Shown here: positions 52,933-64,000 of the stretch, in pieces
How positions within the stretch are numbered: the first letter of the stretch is position 1
How the letters are laid out: every line of letters starts with the position of its first letter
DNA from: Caldilinea sp. CFX5
Lineage (GTDB): Bacteria > Chloroflexota > Anaerolineae > Caldilineales > Caldilineaceae
Direction of reading: 5' to 3'
DNA: 64,000 bases
NCBI GenBank assembly: GCA_021405325.1
Contig: QWII01000031.1
Location: 1 to 64,000, forward strand
The notes under the pieces: generated by a model
The model's input: only the letters and a program-made list of their open reading frames with translations
Databases searched by the model: none
What the model was told of the DNA's origin: nothing
Position numbers and translations under genes: made by a program

Positions 52933-53273
52933 AAAGCTCTTCGTACCCAGCGTTGGTTAAGCAAGCTTTGCAGGAGTATAAAACGTCATTTGTTGAGAAT
53001 TCGCTAGAGCCGCTTCCCTATGAACTTGCCTTAATCTTTGATGATGAGCATCAGCAATATATTGTCCGCAGTGTCGGTTGGCAAAAGAACAAACGTATTC
53101 TCACGACGATTCTCCATGTTGCCATCCGTAACGGCAAGATTTGGATTGAAGAGGATTGGACGGAGGAAGGGATTGCGACCTATTTTCTAGAGCATGGAAT
53201 TCCCAATGACCATATTGTTCTGGGCTTTCATGCGCCAACCATGCGTCCATATACAGAATTTGCGATGGCATAG
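52920..53273 (+). CDS. xisI: XisI protein
   Basis: 117-aa partner: DEHQQYIVRSVGWQKNKRI, LHVAIRNGKIWIEEDWTEEGIA and FLEHGIPNDHIVLGFHAP match the XisI family. CAGGAGG lies 7 nt before ATG 52920 inside the xisH end, so it is translated from a good ribosome site while xisH is leaderless. A 20-bp hairpin follows the stop. Confidence 0.9.
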   Translation: MDQVKSSSYPALVKQALQEYKTSFVENSLEPLPYELALIFDDEHQQYIVRSVGWQKNKRILTTILHVAIRNGKIWIEEDWTEEGIATYFLEHGIPNDHIVLGFHAPTMRPYTEFAMA

Positions 53274-53317
53274 AATGAATAGGTTCAACTTTGCTTATTC
53301 AAATCGATTACGACCAT

Positions 53318-53362
53318 AACACCAGCGCATGAGGATCGGCGTGATCCTCATGCGCTGGTGTT
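53318..53362. terminator. 20-bp perfect inverted repeat between convergent genes
   Basis: Arms 53318-53337 and 53343-53362 pair perfectly with a 5-nt loop. It lies between the stops of xisI and the amidohydrolase and may end both. Confidence 0.85.
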
Positions 53363-53364
53363 CC

Positions 53365-54978
53365 TTAACCAAGCGTGCTATAAACGATCTCCCCACCAAC
53401 CACCGTCAACTTGACGCCGGTGTCCTTAATCGCCATTGGCTCACAGGTGAAAATATCTTGATCCGGCACAATAAAATCAGCATACTTGCCCACTTCAATC
53501 GACCCAACCTGCTTTTCCCAGCTTTCGGCATAGGCCGCGCCGGTAGTGTACCCGGCCACGGCCTCGGCGACGGTTAGCTTTTGCGCCGGATACCAACCCT
53601 CCCCCCCCGGCGTGCCATCGGCCCGGCGCCGGGTGACGGCGGCATGGATGCCGACAAAGGGATTCGGCGTCTCCACCGGCGCATCGGAGCCGAAGGCCAT
53701 GCGGGCGCCGGTGTTGAGCAGCGTGCGGAAGGCGTAGGCCAGTTCGCCCCGCTTACCCCAATAGGCATCGACATTAACCATATCCTGCGTGGCATGAATC
53801 GGTTGCACGGAAGCGATCACATCCAACTGGGCTAACCGCGGCACGTCGTTGGGGTGCAACACTTGTACATGTTCCAGCCGATGACGCCGCTGGTGGCGGG
53901 GAATGCCCTGCTCCTGCTCCTGCTTGCGCACCGTTTCAAAGACATCCAGCACATCATGATTGGCGCGGTCGCCAATGGCGTGGACAATCGTCGGCAGACC
54001 GGCGGCGCTGGCGCGACGGGCCATATCGATCATATCTTCCTTGTCCACAATGGTGATGCCGTAGTTGTTCGGTTCACCTTCGTATGGCTCGATCATAGCG
54101 GCGGTGCGCGGCCCCAACGCGCCATCGGCAAAGAGTTTCAACCCGCCGACGCGCAACCATTCATCGCCCAGGCCGGCATGTAACCCGACCCCTAGCGCAT
54201 ACTCCAACTGATCCATGGCAATGTGGGTGACGGTGCGCAACTTCAATTGCCCGCGCAGCCGTAAGCGTTGGAAGGTTTCAAAGCCGCGCTTGCCGTCGAG
54301 ATCGTGGATCGATGTCAGACCAAAGCGGTGGGCATTTTCTTGCGCCGCCAGCACCGCGGCATCAACCTCCGCCGGGGTGGGATCGGGAATGTGGCGCGCC
54401 ACCAGTTGGATGGCCGGCCCTTCGAGTAACATACCGGTGGGTTGACCGTTGACGTCGTGGACGATTTCGCCGCCGGCCGGTTGTGGCGTCTGGGCATCGA
54501 CCCCGGCCAGCCGCAGCGCCACCGAGTTCGCCACGGCTGAGTGCCCGCTCTTGTCGCGTAGAAGGACAGGATGATCGGGCGTCACCGTATCTAAATCATG
54601 ACAGGTGGGAAACCGATTTTCCGGCCAGATGGTCTGAATCCAACCCCAGCCCAGCAGCCATTGACCGGCTGGCGTTTGCTGCGCTTTGGCGGCGACCCGT
54701 TGTAACATTTCTGCTAGCGTCGGGACTTCAAAGATATTGATACGCTGCAAGCCCAAGCCATAGTGGGTAAAGTGGAGGTGAGCGTCGCAAAGACCGGGTA
54801 GCACCAGGGCGCCGCCTAAGTCCAGGACTTGGGTCTTGGGGCCGCGCAAGGCGGCAATCTCATCGCCATTGCCGACAGCGAGAAATTTGCCATCGCGCAC
54901 GGCAAAGGCATTGGCGGTCGGTTGGGCGGGGTTCATAGCGTAGATGTTAGCATTGGTAATGATTAGATCAGCAGACAT
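53365..54978 (-). CDS. amidohydrolase family protein (YtcJ type)
   Basis: 537-aa metal-dependent hydrolase of the YtcJ/LAF3 type. DLIITNANIYAMNPAQP starts it; LPGLCDAHLHFTHYG has the metal HxH, DKSGHSAVANSVALRLAG follows, KLFADGALGPRTAAM has the modified Lys region, IVHAIGDRANHDVLD a His, RLEHVQVLHP another, and AFGSDAPVETPNPFVGIHAAV the metal Asp. Substrate not predictable. GAGGAACC precedes ATG 54978. It is divergent from the HNH pair with 139 bp. Confidence 0.88.
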   Translation of the reverse strand: MSADLIITNANIYAMNPAQPTANAFAVRDGKFLAVGNGDEIAALRGPKTQVLDLGGALVLPGLCDAHLHFTHYGLGLQRINIFEVPTLAEMLQRVAAKAQQTPAGQWLLGWGWIQTIWPENRFPTCHDLDTVTPDHPVLLRDKSGHSAVANSVALRLAGVDAQTPQPAGGEIVHDVNGQPTGMLLEGPAIQLVARHIPDPTPAEVDAAVLAAQENAHRFGLTSIHDLDGKRGFETFQRLRLRGQLKLRTVTHIAMDQLEYALGVGLHAGLGDEWLRVGGLKLFADGALGPRTAAMIEPYEGEPNNYGITIVDKEDMIDMARRASAAGLPTIVHAIGDRANHDVLDVFETVRKQEQEQGIPRHQRRHRLEHVQVLHPNDVPRLAQLDVIASVQPIHATQDMVNVDAYWGKRGELAYAFRTLLNTGARMAFGSDAPVETPNPFVGIHAAVTRRRADGTPGGEGWYPAQKLTVAEAVAGYTTGAAYAESWEKQVGSIEVGKYADFIVPDQDIFTCEPMAIKDTGVKLTVVGGEIVYSTLG

Positions 54979-55117
54979 GGTTGGTTCCTCTGTTTTATGG
55001 CTGTCGAACATGCATAATTGGGGTGAATATGGTAAAATCTTAAACCAATGCAAGCTGTGGCTCAAATCTAGACGGGCATTTGCTTGCAAAGACAGGCTGA
55101 GCAAAGGAGTACTCGTT

Positions 55118-55522
55118 ATGCTCGTTGAAACTGGAAAACTTGATATTCCCGATCTTGTATACCGCCGTCTGGAAAATACAGCTAAGGCCATGCGTCGTTC
55201 CGTCGAAGATGTGATGGTCTATGCTTTAAAAGTCGGGAGTCCGCCAGTTTGGGATGACGTACCGCCAGAATTTCAAGCTGATTTGGCTGCTATGGATCGT
55301 CTGGAAGATGATGCACTGTGGCGAATTGCACGAAGCAAAAAAGAACTAACATCATTGCAACGCTATGATGAATTGTTAGCGCGTAACCAAGATAACTTGC
55401 TCACTGATAGCGAAAAACAAGAATTACAGCAGTTACGCACAGAGGCTGATCGATTTATGTTGCGTAAAGCGCACGCCGCAGCTTTATTACGCTGGCGCGG
55501 TTATACAGTACCACGCAATTAA
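55118..55522 (+). CDS. small helical protein paired with HNH nuclease
   Basis: 134-aa protein with mostly helices: LVETGKLDIPDLVYRRLENTAKAMRRSVEDVMVYALKVGSP, then WDDVPPEFQADLAAMDRLEDDALWRIARS and QELQQLRTEADRFMLRKAHAAALLRWRGY. The first 40 residues resemble ribbon-helix-helix or antitoxin starts. Such a gene next to an HNH gene is found in cyanobacteria and Chloroflexota (from memory). Likely antitoxin or specificity partner (inference). AAAGGAGT is 8 nt before ATG 55118. Confidence 0.65.
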   Translation: MLVETGKLDIPDLVYRRLENTAKAMRRSVEDVMVYALKVGSPPVWDDVPPEFQADLAAMDRLEDDALWRIARSKKELTSLQRYDELLARNQDNLLTDSEKQELQQLRTEADRFMLRKAHAAALLRWRGYTVPRN

Positions 55523-55544
55523 GACGGAATGCTTTTGAATCATC

Positions 55545-55970
55545 ATGTCTGTTTACATTCCTGTCGATTTGCGCAACCGTCTTCAGAGCATGGATCGTAA
55601 CCGTTGCGCGTATTGTCAAACAAGCGAAGCGAACAGTGGCATTCCCAGTGCATGTGACCATATATTACCTACTGCTAAAGGTGGCAAAACAGAGCTAGAC
55701 AACCTTTGTCTTGCCTGTCGTCCTTGCAATGAATGTAAAGGCGATAGTACGCAAGGCATCGATCCGCTCAGTGGTGATATTGTTTCCCTGTTTAATCCAC
55801 GAGTGCAATACTGGTATGAGCACTTTGAATGGAGCCTGGACGGTACGCGCATTATTGGTCTTACCCCTGTGGGACGTGCCACCATTATTACATTACGGAT
55901 GAACAATCACACAATTACTTCTGCACGCCAACGTTGGGTTAGTGCAGGATGGCATCCGCCTGAAGACTAA
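55545..55970 (+). CDS. HNH endonuclease
   Basis: 141-aa protein with a zinc-containing HNH domain: Cys21-x2-Cys24, Asp38-His39-Ile in ACDHILPTAKGG, Asn53 in LDNLCLAC, and Cys58-x2-Cys61-Asn62. So all core positions are kept and it is likely active. The C-terminal half, from DPLSGDIVSLFNPR to RWVSAGWHPP, is conserved in this subgroup and may bind DNA. The helical protein precedes it by 22 bp. Confidence 0.85.
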   Translation: MSVYIPVDLRNRLQSMDRNRCAYCQTSEANSGIPSACDHILPTAKGGKTELDNLCLACRPCNECKGDSTQGIDPLSGDIVSLFNPRVQYWYEHFEWSLDGTRIIGLTPVGRATIITLRMNNHTITSARQRWVSAGWHPPED

Positions 55971-56009
55971 CCTATTCCACTCATCGCTTCAGATCATAAG
56001 GAGAAGAGT

Positions 56010-57203
56010 ATGTCCACACCCTTCCTCGCCGATGCCCAGGCGTTGGCTGACGAACTAACTGCCATCCGGCGCGATCTGCACATGCACCCGGAACTGGGCT
56101 TTCAAGAATTTCGCACCGCCGGCATTGTGGCCGAACAATTAAACGCGCTAGGCTATGAGGTCGTCACCGGCGTCGGCAAGACGGGGGTGGTTGGCTTGCT
56201 GCCTGGCGGTCAACCGGGCGACCGCACCGTTCTCCTGCGCTTTGATATGGACGCGCTGCCCATCGAAGACATCAAGGAGGTTCCCTACCGTTCGCAGACG
56301 CCGGGGGTTATGCACGCATGTGGTCATGACGCCCATGTGGCCGTGGGGTTGGGTGTGGCCAAAGTATTGGCGAAATATCGGGAGCAATTGCCGGGTACGG
56401 TCAAGCTCATGTTTCAACCGGCGGAAGAAGGCTTGGGCGGGGCGCTGGCGATGATCAACGACGGCATTCTCGACCACATCGGGCCGCCAGTGGATCGGGC
56501 GTTGGGGTTGCATGTCTCTTCCATGCACTCATTGGGGACAGCGGTGGTGCGTTCCGGCGCGATGTTGGCGGCTGGCGCAGGTCTCACCATTACCGTCACT
56601 GGTCGCGGCGGGCATGGCGCCATGCCCAATCAAACCGTAGATGCCGTGGTGGTAGCGGCACAGATCATTGTCGCCCTGCAAACCATTGTTGCCCGCAATG
56701 TTGACCCGGAGGATACAGCGGTGGTCTCTATCGGCAGCATCCTGGCCGGTAATGCCGGCAATGTGATTGCCGAGACGGCGACCCTGCGCGGCACCATTCG
56801 CAGCTTTACGCCGGAGACTAAGGCCCTGCTGCGTCGGCGCGTACCGGAGATTGCAATGGGCATTGCCAGCGCGTTGGGCGCGACAGCCACTGTAGAAATC
56901 AATGATGGCGTAGATGCTACAGTGAGCCATCCTGCGCCTACCCAGGTAGTCTATGACGCGGCGGCGGCTGTGCTAGGCGCCGAGAACATTGACACCACCT
57001 ATCGCACCACCGGCGGCGAAGATTTTTCCGCCGTCCTGGCGCAGGTGCCAGGCAACTTCTTCTTCCTGGGCGCACGTAATGATGAACGGGGCATCAACGC
57101 CCCCCATCACAACCCACGCTTTGACATCGATGAACGCTGTCTGCCCCAAGGCGTCGCTATTTTGTGCGAAGCCGCACGGCAGGTGCTACAGGGTAAAGGC
57201 TAG
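56010..57203 (+). CDS. M20D amidohydrolase
   Basis: 397-aa metalloenzyme of the IAA-amino-acid hydrolase/N-acyl-L-amino-acid amidohydrolase type. Motifs: DLHMHPELGFQEFRTA, MHACGHDAHVAVGLG with Cys and two His ligands, PAEEGLGGA with the catalytic Glu, RGGHGAMPNQTVDAV, and TTGGEDFSAVLAQVPG. Releases an amino acid from an acyl or aryl amide. AAGGAGAAGAG is upstream of ATG 56010. Confidence 0.9.
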   Translation: MSTPFLADAQALADELTAIRRDLHMHPELGFQEFRTAGIVAEQLNALGYEVVTGVGKTGVVGLLPGGQPGDRTVLLRFDMDALPIEDIKEVPYRSQTPGVMHACGHDAHVAVGLGVAKVLAKYREQLPGTVKLMFQPAEEGLGGALAMINDGILDHIGPPVDRALGLHVSSMHSLGTAVVRSGAMLAAGAGLTITVTGRGGHGAMPNQTVDAVVVAAQIIVALQTIVARNVDPEDTAVVSIGSILAGNAGNVIAETATLRGTIRSFTPETKALLRRRVPEIAMGIASALGATATVEINDGVDATVSHPAPTQVVYDAAAAVLGAENIDTTYRTTGGEDFSAVLAQVPGNFFFLGARNDERGINAPHHNPRFDIDERCLPQGVAILCEAARQVLQGKG

Positions 57204-57215
57204 CCACGCAACACA

Positions 57216-57284
57216 ACAACGGATTTAGGAAGTAACGGATTTTCGGTGTCGAAGAAAATCCGTTACTTCCTAAATCCGTTGTTA
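57216..57284. terminator. 30-bp perfect inverted repeat
   Basis: Arms 57216-57245 and 57255-57284 pair perfectly around 9 nt. It lies between the M20D and DUF1349 genes, both on the plus strand. No T-tract. Confidence 0.88.
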
Positions 57285-57315
57285 TGTTCGTTGTGCGCCA
57301 AAAGGAGACAAACTG

Positions 57316-57915
57316 ATGCAACACTACACCTTCGATACAGGCACATTACCCGCCGGCTTCTTCTGGTTCAACGAACCCAAACGTTACTTCTTTGCTGATG
57401 GCCTGAACCTTATCACCGCGGCCAAGACTGACTTCTGGCAAGGCACCCACTATGGCTTCCGCCGCGACGATGGGCATTGCCTCTTCACCGAAGTAACCGG
57501 CGATTTTTCGCTCAGCACCCAGGTAACGTTTGCGCCCCAAAGCCAATACGACCAGTGTGGTCTCATGGCGCGGGTCGATAGCCAGAACTGGATCAAGTGT
57601 TCGGTAGAATATGAAAGCCCAACCGTCAGCCGTTTGGGATCAGTTGTGACTAACCTGGGCTTCTCCGACTGGGCAACACAAGATATTTCCTCGACCATCA
57701 CTGCCGTCCATTATCGCTTGAGTCGCCAGGGGCAGGATTTTCGCTTGGAATACGCCTTCGCCGCAGGGGCATGGCAGCAAATGCGCATTGCCCACCTTCA
57801 TACTATTGGCGACGCCTTACAGGTTGGCATTTACGCCTGTAGTCCGATTGGTGAAGATTTTCACTGTCGCTTTCATTTCATCGAACTTGGGGAAAATCAG
57901 TGGCAGCACGAATAA
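57316..57915 (+). CDS. DUF1349 concanavalin-like protein
   Basis: 199-aa protein: FFWFNEPKRYFFADGLNLIT, TDFWQGTHYGFRRDDGHCLF, YDQCGLMARVDSQNWIKCSVEY and ICSPIGEDFHCRFHFIELG-like strands match the DUF1349 concanavalin-type fold, which probably binds carbohydrates. No signal peptide. AAAGGAG is before ATG 57316. Confidence 0.85.
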   Translation: MQHYTFDTGTLPAGFFWFNEPKRYFFADGLNLITAAKTDFWQGTHYGFRRDDGHCLFTEVTGDFSLSTQVTFAPQSQYDQCGLMARVDSQNWIKCSVEYESPTVSRLGSVVTNLGFSDWATQDISSTITAVHYRLSRQGQDFRLEYAFAAGAWQQMRIAHLHTIGDALQVGIYACSPIGEDFHCRFHFIELGENQWQHE

Positions 57916-57986
57916 AGCGTCCGTTTGTAAAGTGCCCTTATAGCTAATTTCTGGGGTTGATTGCTGCGTTTGACAACAAGGCTGAG

Positions 57987-59123
57987 TTAGACAAAGGCGC
58001 GCGGATCAGGCACTTCGATGGGCGCACCGCCTTGTTTCGCTGATTCCAAGGCCAGCGCTCCTGGCAAAGAACAGTCGAGCGCCCGGTAGACATCGACCGG
58101 CGAAGCGTCTCCCCGCCGGAAAGCGTCGACAAACGCTTTCATCGTCCAGTAATCGGCGCCGCCATGACCGGTCTTGGCGGCATCAGCGCGCGCAGCGACA
58201 CGATCAGGAATATACTCGGCTTCAAAATCGGCCAGCTTGCGCCATTTCACACTGGGGCCGGACTTGCCGGGACGGGCCGCTGTTTCCAACTCTTCCAACC
58301 AAATGCGGGGCGGATCACCAAAGCCGCGCGTGCCTTCAAAGGAACCATGCGTCCCCTGGAGGGCATAATAATCCATGAGATGGGGGCGGGGCGATACAAT
58401 ATCGACCCGAATTTTGAGCAGACGCCCGGCGGCAGTCTGAAAGAGGCTGACTACATTGTCGGGGATATGGCTGTCGGCCTCTAACCGTCCCGGTTGCATC
58501 GTCATCATAGCTGTGACGCGGGTGGTGCGGTCGTCGAGAATATAGAGCAGCGGGCGCAAGCTGTGCCAGATATAGACATAGCCCGAAAAGTCGCGACCAC
58601 GCCAGGTCAACGCGCCATCGGCAAAACGGTTAAGCCCTCGACAATCGTGGATATATTCCCCTTCGCCAAAGTAGACAGCGCCGAACTTGCCGGCCTGCAC
58701 CAGCCGGCGAATCAACTCGATCTCGTCGCGATAGCCGTAGTTTTCCAACAACATATAGAAGCCGCCGCTCTTCTTGTAGGCTTGCACCAACCGGCGGCCA
58801 TCCTCCACCTTGGTCGCGCCCGGCACTTCGGAGATCACGCCAACGCCATGTTCCAAGGCAATGGCGGCTTGTTGGGCATGAAGGGTATCAGGCGTCGCCA
58901 GGATCACTACATCCAGCCCATGACGGAGGAAACGCTCAAAATCGGTGTAGGGGGTGGCGTTTACCCGTGCCGCCACTCGTTCGGCGGCTTCGGGTACAAT
59001 GTCACAAACGGCAACAATTTGACCGGCCTCCAAAGCCGCCAAATGACGGGCATGGCTCAAGCCGCGGCCATCACCCACCGCATTACCCCCCGCGCCAACC
59101 AAGCCAACGTTTAGCTGTTTCAT
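57987..59123 (-). CDS. Gfo/Idh/MocA family oxidoreductase
   Basis: 378-aa NAD(P)-dependent dehydrogenase: VGLVGAGGNAVGDGRGLSHAR, AVCDIVPEAAERVAARV, DVVILATPDTLHAQQAA and VISEVPGATKVEDGRRL where the EKP motif is SEVP. C-terminal domain with YVYIWHSLRPLLYILDDRTTRV carrying the conserved His. Start ATG 59123 with GGGGAGAG upstream. It is preceded on the same strand by the deacetylase-like gene, 47 bp upstream of its start. Confidence 0.87.
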   Translation of the reverse strand: MKQLNVGLVGAGGNAVGDGRGLSHARHLAALEAGQIVAVCDIVPEAAERVAARVNATPYTDFERFLRHGLDVVILATPDTLHAQQAAIALEHGVGVISEVPGATKVEDGRRLVQAYKKSGGFYMLLENYGYRDEIELIRRLVQAGKFGAVYFGEGEYIHDCRGLNRFADGALTWRGRDFSGYVYIWHSLRPLLYILDDRTTRVTAMMTMQPGRLEADSHIPDNVVSLFQTAAGRLLKIRVDIVSPRPHLMDYYALQGTHGSFEGTRGFGDPPRIWLEELETAARPGKSGPSVKWRKLADFEAEYIPDRVAARADAAKTGHGGADYWTMKAFVDAFRRGDASPVDVYRALDCSLPGALALESAKQGGAPIEVPDPRAFV

Positions 59124-59170
59124 CGGTACTCTCCCCTGCAAATTAACAATTAAGCATTGTCAATTTTCAA

Positions 59171-60025
59171 TTAATTATTCAAAGCTGTCTGCTCAGCAAC
59201 CAACTGGCCGAGGGTAATAAACCGCACCTCACCCTGCGTACGCGCATGGTCAAAGAGCTTTTCATAGACCCGCAGCCCGGTTGCCCACTTGCCGGTCATG
59301 GCGTAGTAGTGCGACAAAACCACAAAGGCGTCGCCATTGGCACGGGCGCGATCAAAGTCAGTTTTGGCCAGTTGGAAGTGGCGTTCGACATCGCCTTCTG
59401 CCAAGTACCAGGTATACTCCGAGTGCATCGGCGCTTCGATCAACCCGGCTAGGTGGCGATAGGGCCGGGGCGGCAGATCAGGTTGCCACGGGTCGCCGGC
59501 GTTGTAGTCTCGATTGATATAGCGCCAGCCCATCGGGTTGATGACCTGGTTGGAACTCCACTGGAAGCCCAGGTCACGTAGTACGGTGTACATGGTATCA
59601 CAGGTGGCGAGACAAGGGGAGCGAAAGCCAAGCGGCGTCTCGCCCAACGTTTGGCGGAAGATGGCGCGCCCTTGCTCCAACTTGTCGGCCAGGATTTCAT
59701 AGCGGTGATGGGCGCTAAAGGACGCTGGGTCGCGCTGCCATTGCGCTTTGCTCTCCGGCATAATATCCAACATAAACGGCGGCGGCATACCAAACTCAAA
59801 GGCAGTATGCACCCAACCGTGATGTTGCAATTCATGACCTTCATTGCGCGCCCGTTCCAGCAGGCGCAACCAGCGTGGCGCCTGATCGAGCGTCCGGCCC
59901 CCGGCGGCAGGAACCGTGAAAAAGGTGGCGGGAACTTGTTGGGCGGCCAGAAAGTCGAGCAGTTCGGCAAAAAGTTCCGGCTCTTGCATCCCGGCATCAT
60001 CATTGGTAAAGACAAAGGTGGTCAA
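59171..60025 (-). CDS. polysaccharide deacetylase-like protein
   Basis: 284-aa protein of the NodB-like fold: TTFVFTNDDAGMQEPELFAEL has the acidic pair, ATFFTVPAAGGRT, ELQHHGWVHTAFEFG has the metal His-x4-His, and GFRSPCLATCDTMY the Arg-Ser-Pro motif. Cytoplasmic (no signal peptide). Likely acts on an acetylated sugar or related amide. Followed by the Gfo gene in the same direction. Confidence 0.78.
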   Translation of the reverse strand: MTTFVFTNDDAGMQEPELFAELLDFLAAQQVPATFFTVPAAGGRTLDQAPRWLRLLERARNEGHELQHHGWVHTAFEFGMPPPFMLDIMPESKAQWQRDPASFSAHHRYEILADKLEQGRAIFRQTLGETPLGFRSPCLATCDTMYTVLRDLGFQWSSNQVINPMGWRYINRDYNAGDPWQPDLPPRPYRHLAGLIEAPMHSEYTWYLAEGDVERHFQLAKTDFDRARANGDAFVVLSHYYAMTGKWATGLRVYEKLFDHARTQGEVRFITLGQLVAEQTALNN

Positions 60026-60203
60026 AGGTGGTTAATCCTTTCAGGTTCGGCTAGGGTGCGTGAAACGGTTGCCGAGAAAACAAAAGATTTCACCGCAACG
60101 GCGCGGAGGGCGCAAAGGAGCGCTGGACTGTAACTTTACCATTACCCCAGGCTTTTGCAAATTCGCCTAAACGCCAAGGCTCTGCTGCAAACAGCCCTCC
60201 TGA

Positions 60204-63767
<3,564 letters not shown>

Positions 63768-63774
63768 CAATTAC

Positions 63775-64000
63775 CTAATTCGCCGGTAGATCTAGTCCAT
63801 GCACAAAGCCGCCATCGACGCGCAGCACAGCGCCGGTGATGTAATCGGCGGCGTCGCTGACGAGGAAGGCGGCGGCTTTGCCGATATCTTCGGGCGTGCC
63901 GATGCGACCCCAGGGGATCTGCTTGCCGCCTTCGGTAAGCTGTTCTTCGGTGAAGAAGCGGCGCTCGCCGGGAGTGTCGATCCAGCCGGGGTTGATGATG
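63775..64000 (-). CDS. SDR oxidoreductase, C-terminal part
   Basis: The last 74 codons of a classical short-chain dehydrogenase, cut by the window edge. [16 protein letters not shown] is the loop after the catalytic Tyr-Lys, then [19 protein letters not shown] and [15 protein letters not shown], the usual C-terminus of sugar or 3-oxoacyl reductases. Stop TAG at 63775-63777. Confidence 0.85.
   Translation of the reverse strand, partial: IINPGWIDTPGERRFFTEEQLTEGGKQIPWGRIGTPEDIGKAAAFLVSDAADYITGAVLRVDGGFVHGLDLPAN

Noticed and set aside
52516..53273. xisH/xisI as mark of an excisable element
   Set aside because: No site-specific recombinase or att-like direct repeats seen around them; the pair is common outside such elements.

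Overview
The window is a chromosomal segment of about 57% G+C (estimated by eye) from a bacterium that is most likely a filamentous Chloroflexota of the Anaerolineae/Caldilineae type. That placement is an inference. It rests on three genes of the LysW-linked lysine/arginine pathway (lysZ, lysJ, lysK), phosphate genes with Pho boxes of the TTAACA type, a tetrahydrolipoyl-type acetoin dehydrogenase operon, FG-GAP/ASPIC and EAD-like domains, and pervasive long hairpins between genes. No rRNA, tRNA, CRISPR array or intact transposase was seen.

Layout. 1-2138: hairpin repeats, an octamer array, a GIY-YIG nuclease with a coupled 51-codon gene, and a group II truncated haemoglobin. 2139-6232: two DUF488 genes followed by a RecQ-type helicase with a long N-terminal extension, a candidate nucleic-acid maintenance or defence cassette. 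6316-11926: a patch of decayed and chimeric genes (DUF6883/DUF4926 joined to an aminoglycoside-phosphotransferase tail, HAD joined to a caspase-like domain, a broken ANT(6)-like adenylyltransferase) mixed with intact GT87, Nudix, lipocalin, GreA-C-like and DinB-like genes. 12089-15285: larB, an ATPase of the archaeal-ATPase/DUF234 type behind a palindromic promoter, and a small orphan histidine kinase. 15388-23852: a complete phosphate module on the minus strand, phoB, phoR, pstS, pstC, pstA, pstB, phoU, with phased TTAACA repeats upstream of both pstS and phoR. 24173-34577: an 8-oxoguanine-deaminase-like amidohydrolase, a LysM protein, lysK-lysJ-lysZ, an oxidoreductase, an epimerase and a Uma2 protein. 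34885-39749: acetoin dehydrogenase genes acoA, acoB, acoC, acoX. 40062-43341: a sugar ABC importer. 43438-46738: a coupled operon of Uma2, FG-GAP/ASPIC lipoprotein and His-rich membrane protein. 46953-52448: proB, a methylthioribose kinase remnant and a heterodimeric ABC exporter. 52516-55970: xisH/xisI, an amidohydrolase and an HNH nuclease with a partner. 56010-64000: M20 amidohydrolase, DUF1349, Gfo/Idh/MocA, deacetylase-like, a large GH2 beta-galactosidase and the end of a short-chain dehydrogenase.

Two things cut across the genes. First, about 17 long inverted repeats (arms 13-41 bp, mostly perfect, mostly without T-tracts, nearly all of unrelated sequence) sit at gene ends. Second, several promoters match the sigma-70 consensus closely with 17-bp spacers, one of them (xisH) placed so that the mRNA should be leaderless. 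The most promising novelties are the DUF488-DUF488-RecQ cassette, a death-fold/EAD-like domain inserted in the beta-galactosidase, the lipoyl/two-E3BD/hydrolase AcoC, the hairpin class itself, and a nested multi-stem element at 25566-25775.
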